Assembly (NCBI RefSeq): GCF_001039355.2
Contig: NW_019775203.1
Span: 243,237-307,236 of the forward strand
Reading direction: 5' to 3'
Length of the DNA stretch: 64,000 nucleotides
DNA from: Lingula anatina
Lineage: Eukaryota > Brachiopoda > Lingulata > Lingulida > Lingulidae
Below the pieces are notes generated by a model. That model ran no database searches and had not been told where the DNA came from. It was given only the letters and a program-made list of their open reading frames with translations. A program made the translations under genes and the position numbers. Positions 51,301 through 60,900 of this stretch are shown piece after piece (position 1 is the first letter of the stretch; every line of letters begins with the position of its first letter).

Positions 51301-54300
51301 CCTATTCAAGTTCTATAGCAACTATGGGCGTATCTCTGCTAATTTTGGAGTTATTCACATTTTATTTTCACCACTGAATATTGCATAGTACTTTTTTATA
51401 TAGCACAGCGCCTTAAGCATATTGAAAACAAAAAAGTGGACACCACCTCCATTATTGCGCTTGACAAGTCCTACAAGTTGCAAAATTCAAAAGGGTTTGT
51501 GGCATTTATGGTTACAGAATTAGAGAGAGTTTTCAGTTTCGGTATTTAATGGCTGCTTATCCCATGAAAAAATTCATTGAATGATCGTTGACCCTAAACT
51601 CTCAAAGATGAAAGGAGTCCCTGGTTGTAACCCCTCACCATAATATGAGAGCTTAGGTCTGTGTAGTTTCTGAAAATTGGTACAAACAAATATTTTTTTA
51701 CAGAAAATTCCCTTTTTTTGAAAATTTTGGCTCGTTTGACCTTGAAATAAAGGTCAAAAGTCAAATCTTAGGGCATATTTGAAATCTCCACATATGACTT
51801 TCGGTCAGACTTCTGTAGTAATTTTTCTCGTTATTCCTTCGGTTTGGTATTTAGCATTAAATTTTCAAAAATTTTGACAAGGGTGCGTTTCAACAAGCGT
51901 CACGCCCAGGCCAAAGCATCGACTGAGACAAACATACCAGGGGGTTCAAGTTGAGATTATATGTGACCTAAATCCAAGAGATGGGGACACAGTTCCTTGT
52001 GGTCTAGGAGGAGAAGCGGTAACGGTGACTTGTATCCCACGACACCCTGCGGAGCCAACGGAGCCGGCGGAGGTGTACGAGACGGGTCGGGACTAAAACC
52101 ATGAGTACCGCCAGCGTACATGCTGGTGGTACTAATTTACTTAAATAGCTTATTAACATTAACTTAGTTTTTCTGCATCACTTGTATAACCTATCCAAAC
52201 ATATTGCCTAGATCCACATAAAGTAGGTCTGATAAGTCTAATCAGGCCTGCAATTTATATTAGGCTACCAGTTTTAGAAGTTTGAGAGGCAGCGGGCCAG
52301 CGGAAAAAAAAAAAAAAAAAAAAAAAAGAGAGAGAGAGAGAGAGATAATTCCAATTAATATTCAATATGTAACCCATACATGCTCCATGAACATTGGTCC
52401 CATTATTTTTTATGAAAGCCTCCCCCAATCCCCCATAGTACAGAACATATCAGAGTACGCACCATAGTTAATGAACACCCGTGTTAACAGGTTCAGAGAG
52501 GGCACCCAGCCTTCAGCATACGTCTTGTGGTGGAGAACTTCATGGAAGATGTTATATGCACCTTGGCTGACAAGTCTGTTAGGGTGGACAGCCACTGAAG
52601 GAGAAAGCCAGAGTACCTTTTTTATTTATATAATACTGGGTTTCAATTAAGACAATGTTTTACTGATGGGCAATTTTAAGTGTGACCTTTATGAAATGGG
52701 TTCAGTTGAAAACAAAAGACACACACACACACACACATTCCCCATCTTGCTCATGTTCTCAGCAAATGTTAAAACTAAATTCTACTTTCCACCACTCTCC
52801 TTTTTTCAGCTTTACAACAATCTTATTAAAAAAAAAAAAAAACATTACACTACAATAACTGTGTACTCACTGAGCTGAAATAGCCACTCCAGAAAGACCT
52901 GTGGACATGCTATTGAGCGGAAACACAGCTGAATGACGTCACAGGTCAACATCTCCAGCAAAAGACCTGCAATTGTTTATGCATTTTTAAGTCAAGGGTA
53001 TATAGTCCTAATGTATAATCTAAATTATCCCTGATGGCACTGTCATATATATTTCCTCTTTATTATACAATGATGTTTTTATGGTGCCCAAGTAATCTTG
53101 ATTATTTAATGGTGCCCAACTATAATCATTTAAATGAGTTGCTGTCATTTTTCACACAGAAAGCAGTAATAAGCTACAGTATCAATGGCATATGTTCACA
53201 CCTCAACATACCAATTTAGAGTGAATTGCTCCATGCTGTTGTGAAAAACCTACTTCACAGTCTGGATAATGCAAGGCTATGCTCAGAAATTAATATTAGA
53301 GTGATGTGGGAGCCATTGTGCATGTGTGCATATGAATATACATAAGTGCAACATTGTGGATTTTTATGTGTATAAGAATGCATGTGTAAAGAGCTCTGTA
53401 TGTAGCTCAGAATGCATGTGTATAGAGGCTAGTCTTATAAATGTGAAAGAGATTGAAACTTCAAACCTGGATCACTGGTGCTGCTGGAAAACTTGACAAG
53501 GTTCTTATCCACATAGCTTTTCCCTGCTACAAAGCCACAGTTTGGGAGGGTCAGTGTCTCTGGGTAGCTATACAGCTGACCGTATAGCTTGTGGTGAAAA
53601 ATGGTCTCTCCCGGATGTGTAGGTTTTATCTGCGGGGGGCATGCCATCAACTTAAAAAAAATTTTGGTTTTATTAATTCAGGGCTATATGATCTAATTTA
53701 TTGGAGAGTATAAGACATAAGCACAAGTACCAGGTATACGCTACATACAGAAGAAAGTTTCTTAAGGAGCTACAGGAGTCAAAATAACTTTAAATATCAA
53801 CTGTCATTAAAATGAATGCAGCACTCCCTTAAACTTTGAAAATGTCCATATATGATGAAAATATCAAGTGATTATATACATCATTGACAATTATTAAAGC
53901 ACAGATCAATAACAAAATTCCAGTTTTTCTGTCCAATAAAGCAAGATTCGCAATTGGTTAGAATTACTTGTTTAAAATTTGCCATGTTCAAAACATGAAA
54001 CTCAATATGCACCAAAACATGACTTAGGTAGAGCAGCTTTAACTGACAAGGTATGGCAAAAATTTCACTCTGACCCACCAAATTTGAGTTAATTTATTCT
54101 TCTTTTAAAGTCTTACTGAAAACAGCATCAACAATATCCAAAATATGTATCAGTTCAATCATGTAGTTAGTATTAGTTCTGTACTTACTTTTTCTAACAT
54201 TTCCTTGTGCTGGGGAAGTAATTCTTTTCACAAAAAAATAAAAAGAATCTTAAAATATATATATATATATAAAAATCTTTGAATATATATATATTGATGA

Positions 54301-54413
54301 GGTAAATCATGTACCCATACTTTCAAAATATAAGTCTTATACTCTGAGCCAACATATCAATGGTGTAATCTATATCAACATTCACTTAAATACAAATGAG
54401 ATTGAGGTGTTTT

Positions 54414-54456
<43 letters not shown>

Positions 54457-54860
54457 GCAATAAGTCTTAATGTAGAAAGCCCACCTTCTTCCTGCTCACA
54501 TTCATTTTCTTGATCTACTACAGACTTCATGCCACCCTGACGTATACCTTCCTGGTTATGTGGAAAAAAAAAACAAAAACAAAAAAAAAACATGGACTTG
54601 AGGAAAATTTCTCAACTGTCTTTAATCAATAAAAAATCTTTGAATATGTGGATGTGTACAATAACTCAAAATGTACATCATTTATCAAAACATTTTATCA
54701 GATTATACTTATCTAGATGAACAGGACAATGAGAGAGATGCTTACAAGCTACACTCACATTTTCATGTAAAATCTTGAAGTAATAAATTATTCAACATTA
54801 ACATATGCAAATTTTTCATTCAAATGTTATGCCCAAATAAATAAATAAATAAATAAATAA

Positions 54861-54941
<81 letters not shown>

Positions 54942-57900
54942 TACCAATAATTCCCTTTCCATTCTTGACAACTCTTGATTTTCCATTTCCTGTAAGTAAA
55001 AACAGAATTATGCCATCATAAAGCAAGACATGTTTGATGTAAATACAAAAATCATTGGCTTAATCATCTCTGACTACCATGAGGGTCTTTGCAAGGATGT
55101 CTAACTGATCATATTGAGCACCTGGAATATCTGTTCACATACTTCCCAATAGCAACAAACTTTTGTACCAGCTTTCTATAATGCTTTGACAGAGAGCATT
55201 CATAATTCATTTGCAATCAAAACAAAAACCAAGATGTGAACCATTTGCATTCAACCAGCAAGAAAAATACTCTGAATTCATCTTCCAATACCATCATCAC
55301 TAATTTCAAATACAGGCTTAGAAACATGCTCTTGCACTCTGGTGTATTTAATAATACTTGATATATTGTGCAAAAAAAAATCATGCAGTACAATAAGTTC
55401 AATCACCAGAAGAATTCTGGCATATATAAATAAGCAGGCAAAGCCACAAGTGAAAAAATATATTACAGCTTCTTAGAGCACGTTCAGAACAGCAGGATAA
55501 CGGTGCTACTATGGATCAAATATGGCCACCCCACTACAATGATTATTGCATAATCCCTCCCTCAGCAAAATGTCAGGCCTGCTGCAAATTTGCAGCAATA
55601 TAGCTGCAAACTGCAATTCCTTCTTGCAAATTTGCAGCAAGTTTGCTGCCATATGGCTGCACATTAGCAGCAAGAATTTTTTTCTTGCAAACTCATGCAA
55701 ACTCGTTGCTGCAAACGTTAAAAGTGGAGTAAGATCAGCAAACTAACAGATCTGGGTTGATCCCCAAATCTGTTAGTTTGCTGATCTTTCTGCACAATTA
55801 GTCAGGATATCTTGGATATATATGCAGTGGAAATCTTAGTTTTATAACAGTTCAAAACCACAACATTAGTTTAAGGGGCCATTCAGAAAAGAAGAACCAG
55901 TATCAACTGGTCCAAGGATCAAATATGGCGGATCCCATATGAAAGGAAGACTGCTTAATCCTGTATTGGTCTTTCTGCCTCTCACATGCCTCCCCACGCG
56001 TCTGGTCAAATGGAGCCGAGATTTAATTACAGTGCCCCTGCAAGGACAAAGCATGGGGAGGTGTGTAAATCATTGTCATGTGCAATTTTTGTATGCAATC
56101 TGATATGCCCATATCTAATTATTATTGGTGTTTTACGATAAGTGATGCAATTATAATGATATTTTGGAGTCCTTAAAGAACCTTCCGAAAACCAGGAAGT
56201 AGATCACAACTAACAACTACTGTAAACTGCACCGAACCACAATTTTCAAAATTGTGATGAGTTTTTAGATGGTTAAATATCAAGCTGACATGAAATTCCA
56301 CAAATATGATCATATTAATCTTTTGAGGGCTTTCCAATGACTTTCTGATGCAAATAAGAGCAATGCATTGTCATTACATCTGTATATACAAAAAATAAAA
56401 GACAAGTAATATTTCATAAAAAATTTTGAAACATGAAAAGAATACAATCAAATGCTACTAATTATTGTCTATATTCAGGTTAAAATGATAATATTTGAAA
56501 TTATTTTTGACAAATTGCTTAGTGATCAAATTCAAGTTTTTTTCAAGGACAAAAATGATTTTTGAAGGCTTTAATTCCAATACTTCTCATGTGGTCACAA
56601 ACTGAATTGAAGACACAGGGCTAAATTCAAGCACTTTTTAGGCTGTATAACCCCTGCACTAAAATGTCCAATATGTGATTTCTTATACAAGTTCAATAGT
56701 AACTATGAGTGTATTTCTGCTAGCTCTGAAGACAGACAGGTGATGTGTAAGATTAAGCTTCTAGATAAAAACAGCCTTATTCTCTTATTAAACCGATTAC
56801 AATTAATGATAAAATTTCCAAAAAAAGATGTTTTAAATCCTTTTTAAAATGGCTAGAGAATTTAAGTTCAGATTATAGCGAAAAGTAGGTCAAAGATCAA
56901 TTTTGAGGTCACATTAAGATTACCAATATACAAGTTGCAATTCAAGTTCAATAGTAACCTATGCCAGTTTTAGAGATTTTAGGGCAATAAAATTGGCAAA
57001 GTCCAGTTCATGGCAAAAAGTAGGTCAATGGTCAAATTCAAGGTCACATAAGTTTAAAAATTCCAGCCATGTCTCAATTTTGATATACTTCTTTGTGGTG
57101 GCAAGACTTCCCACAATATAACTTCAATTATATACCCATATAATCTTGTGCAACATAATACATTATGTATGAATTTCCTCTTTTGTAGGACGCGATCACA
57201 AAAGTACATACCTTTGCTTCGTAAGGCTTGGAAACCTGATGTTTTAGCCAAATTTCTAATCCCTTGGAGGATGTGCAGTCCCTGTTGTTATTAATATTTA
57301 CCATAAAATAGTTTAATAGAGTCAGACTCTTTGGTTAAACATTTAGGTTGTATTGTGCTGCATGTGTTAATATTTTTTTACCTTTCCTGCATAAATTATT
57401 CTAGTGGAAGCCAGGACCGTCTCACTGGTCTAAATCCAGGTTAGAACTGGGTCAGTGCACAAAGGCTAACACTTCTAATATATTCAATATTATCTAAGTT
57501 AAAGAATGTTGCTGCAGTGGTAATTTCATTTAGTGGATGAATTTTAAATAAATAAAGTTGCAAATAAAATTTTAGGGCAAGAGGATGTGTGAAAACAGTG
57601 GGAGAAAGACTTTTTGTCAACAATTAACCTTAAGTTACTGATCATCAGCTGCAAGTTCATGTGTGGAGTACAGTTTAAGCTGTGAGAGTGATGGTCACAT
57701 ATGTTATTGTTAACACTGCCATCAATGGTACAGTGATGGAATCTTATTTCTGTGAATGTGACCTCACTTGGCATGCAGGTAATTCACAATGGGTAGAGAG
57801 AATGGGAGTTTGGTGCAGAAATGAAGGAAAAATAACAAAGGTCTTCCAAGGATATTATTTCGTCTTTTTAATCTGTTCGGTTAAATTACTGAAGAACAGT

Positions 57901-60900
57901 GCCAATTTACCACATTTTGCATGTCACCTAACCTAGCTTACAGTCACTTAACTTTCCTTCACAAAACTCATGACGCATTATGTTTCACTCTTATTAGTAA
58001 AAAATACCGGTAGACCCCACTTCTTGCTGGTTCTCAAACCTTTTCTAGTCTACCATGTTTTCAAGCACTGCCTTTAACCCCAGTTTCAGCTTACTTAGAC
58101 ATGACCTACGAACAGCTGCATATGCAGGTGAACCATGTAATTCACCAAGGTTACATCAAGTCTTTAGAGTGCATGCCATATTTATTTGCATTATTTTCCC
58201 TGCTATTCAAAAGTAAGATAGGGTAATCAGTAATCTCTTGCAAGTAAACTACGGTAATGTGCCATGAATTTCGAACGGCTCTTAAATTTCGAACGATATT
58301 AAAATCGGCCGTCTGGTGTTTTTTCAGGACCATGAATTTCGGCCAGTGAGCAATTTTGCGCGATCTTGATTTCGTGAATTTGGTACACCTTAAAATCGGC
58401 CACCGGGCTATTTTCATGCTCATAAAGATCTAACAGTCGGCAGTGTTGCCCTTGCGTACTACATGTGCGGCCCAAGGTGCAAGATAACAATTGGTACAGT
58501 TAGTTTAGGACGCTAAACAACATCGTCATCACCATTCATTCAGATAACAGGAGAATCTATTAAGAGTTGTACTATCGGGCTGTTGTTTCTTTACCGCAGT
58601 ACTCAGTGTGAGGTAGCGATCGGCAGTTTTGCTGAGGCGCACAATAGCATTGTTAACAGTAGAGACTTCAGTAACAGAACAAAAGAAGCAATATTAAGAG
58701 CTGCAATAAAGATTTCCATTATTGCTTTCTTGTCTCGCTCAGATCATTCACGATCTCCCGCTGAAGATCTTCCGCTAATGAAGTCCTTTGAAATGTACAA
58801 ATGAGATGAAAAATATCTTAAAAAATTATAAATTTCAATGGGGAGGGAAAGTTAAAAACAATCGATAACGATCTTCCACTGACGCTCTTTCGTGAACGAA
58901 CTCCCTTGAATGAATATGAAAATTGCCTTCTCATCTCGCTTAGATCGAGAACGATCTCAGGCTGACGATCTTCCTCAAAAGAAAGCCACTGAACGAATAT
59001 GAGCTTTCTCGTTTCGCTCGGATTGCGAACGATCTCCCGCTGACGATACTAAAATTGCGTTCTCGTCTCGCCCTTTGGCTTATGAAGTCTCTTTAACAAA
59101 TATGAAAATTGCCTCCTCGTCTCTCTCGGATTGCGAACGATTGAAAATTGCCTTTTTGTCAATCAGTTTTGTCAGTTGCCGTGCGTATGAAGGTCCGGAA
59201 GGTGTCCCCTTTCACAAATTGGCGGTTAGTTTGCTTAGAATGTTTTGTACCGCATGAAGGTCACTCTTGTCACTACTGCATACGGCGTGGAATATGTATC
59301 TTAAAGTTAATAGAAACATTTTATTGTGTTTTGTAGGCTTTAGGGAGTAGTTTTGTCATGACTGAATATCAGCGTACACTTTAAAGTAGTATCAATCATC
59401 TGTGATGCATCATAAAAGCTGGGTACGTCAAATTACTTTAAGAAAATTTCTTACAACGTCCACGGCTGTCCCGACAAGCCGTCATTTTTTTTTAAAAAGT
59501 CGTAAGCCGTCTTGCAGTCTTTGAAATTAAAGGCTGTCCGGTAATGTCAGCGGCCGTCCAAATGACGGCTGGACAGTTCACTGGGAAAAGCCTTGCTCAT
59601 AACGGTATATTTATTTAACTAGGGGCTTACTGACACAAACTTTGGGCACTTATATAGATTATGCCTGCTTGTATCGAGCTAAATTCTGAATAACGGTGAG
59701 GTACTGCTGTTTGATGTGGTTTGTTGTACTTATCCTGAGTTCTCAAAAAATAATCTGAAAAACAGAACGCTCGGATCATTGTATTATTATAACGCCTTCT
59801 TGTTATCCACTTCGTGATATCCACTTCATGGTCGGCTTTTCTAGGTTGAACTTATATATGACATCACCCAGCTTACATGCGGGTGCATAGCTCCCAAAAT
59901 CGACCAATTATATTAAAGAATAAAGTTCTAATACGTCTTAGTTTAATTGTTTGTACATTTTGTAAAAATTGCCCATGTTAGTTTGGAGGGTTAAGCTGGA
60001 TCAAGTCCGTGTCAAGATTCTTTGAAGCTTTGCAAGAAAAATCAATCTTCATTTGTTTCTCTGGCTCCTTGTTTAGCCCGATGATCAGATTTATCTAGTG
60101 CCCCCAGGTTTGCTGGGGCAGCTCTTTGAAAATAACGCACAGGTAGATTTTTACCTGAGATAAATATCGCCAGCAAGACAAAGACTACCTGTGTGCTAAA
60201 GGGCACTTTACCATCTAATTAAGAGGTAAAGGAAGTTCCAGCTGGTGGACGATTAAGATCGGACTTCTGATGGTAACTAGCATTGTTTACCTCAGATTTG
60301 TGAAAGCAAACGAGAAGGGGTGTCAGAACAGTGGTGCATATATAAATTATACAGAGGATTTGTAAATTCAGGTGACGTTAACTTACAATCGAAGGGGATT
60401 TTCGATAATATTCCTTGAAAATTGCACTAAATTTATAGAGAATAATATCATGGTTGGCCAAAAAATTGTACGCACAGTGTATCCTTGCGTATGCCTGGTT
60501 ACGCCCCTGTGACGCAAACCATTTCCCGCTAACAATATGGAAATTGCCTTTTAGCATGGACAAAAAGTCCAAGTTTCTAGGCTTGCTCGCATCTCTGACG
60601 ATCTCTTGTACAGTATACAGTAACGAAGTCCCTTGAACTAGTGTGGAAATTGCCTTATTGTCGCGCTCAGATCGTTCACGATCTCCCATTGACGATCTTC
60701 CAGCTCCTTGAACGAATATGAAAATGACCTTTCTGTCTCGCTCAAATTGTTAACGAACAGATGATAACTGCCTTTTCGGTTTAATGTAGATTACCTATCA
60801 CTCGCGTATTTGTTTGAAGGTGGTTTAAATGACAAAATGTACACTCTTTTTAGATGTGTACACTGGCGCAACTATGTGCCAGGAAATCAGTTGCGTTATC

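Larger units (their letters stand above)
50161..52132. mobile_element. Possible repeat element with GTACCACCAGC ends
   Basis: GTACCACCAGC at 50161-50171 is the reverse complement of GCTGGTGGTAC at 52122-52132. The right end itself folds (GTACCGCCAGC at 52105-52115 with 52122-52132). In between are the assembly duplication, a tandem AGGTCA-rich array and a GC-rich 3' part (51890-52130). A second direct pair (GGGGACACCACCACC near 50209, GTGGACACCACCTCC near 51437) suggests repeat units nested or fused. It lies wholly in one SLF2-like intron. Boundaries are tentative. Confidence 0.45.

Noticed and set aside
50760-51350. CRISPR-like array
   Set aside because: Units are 134-146 bp tandem repeats with no short repeat/unique spacer alternation, in an animal intron.
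52105-52136. Helitron 3' end (hairpin followed by CTAA and T)
   Set aside because: The hairpin directly overlaps the CTAA instead of standing about ten bases before it, no 5' TC end was found, and no Rep/helicase sequence is present.
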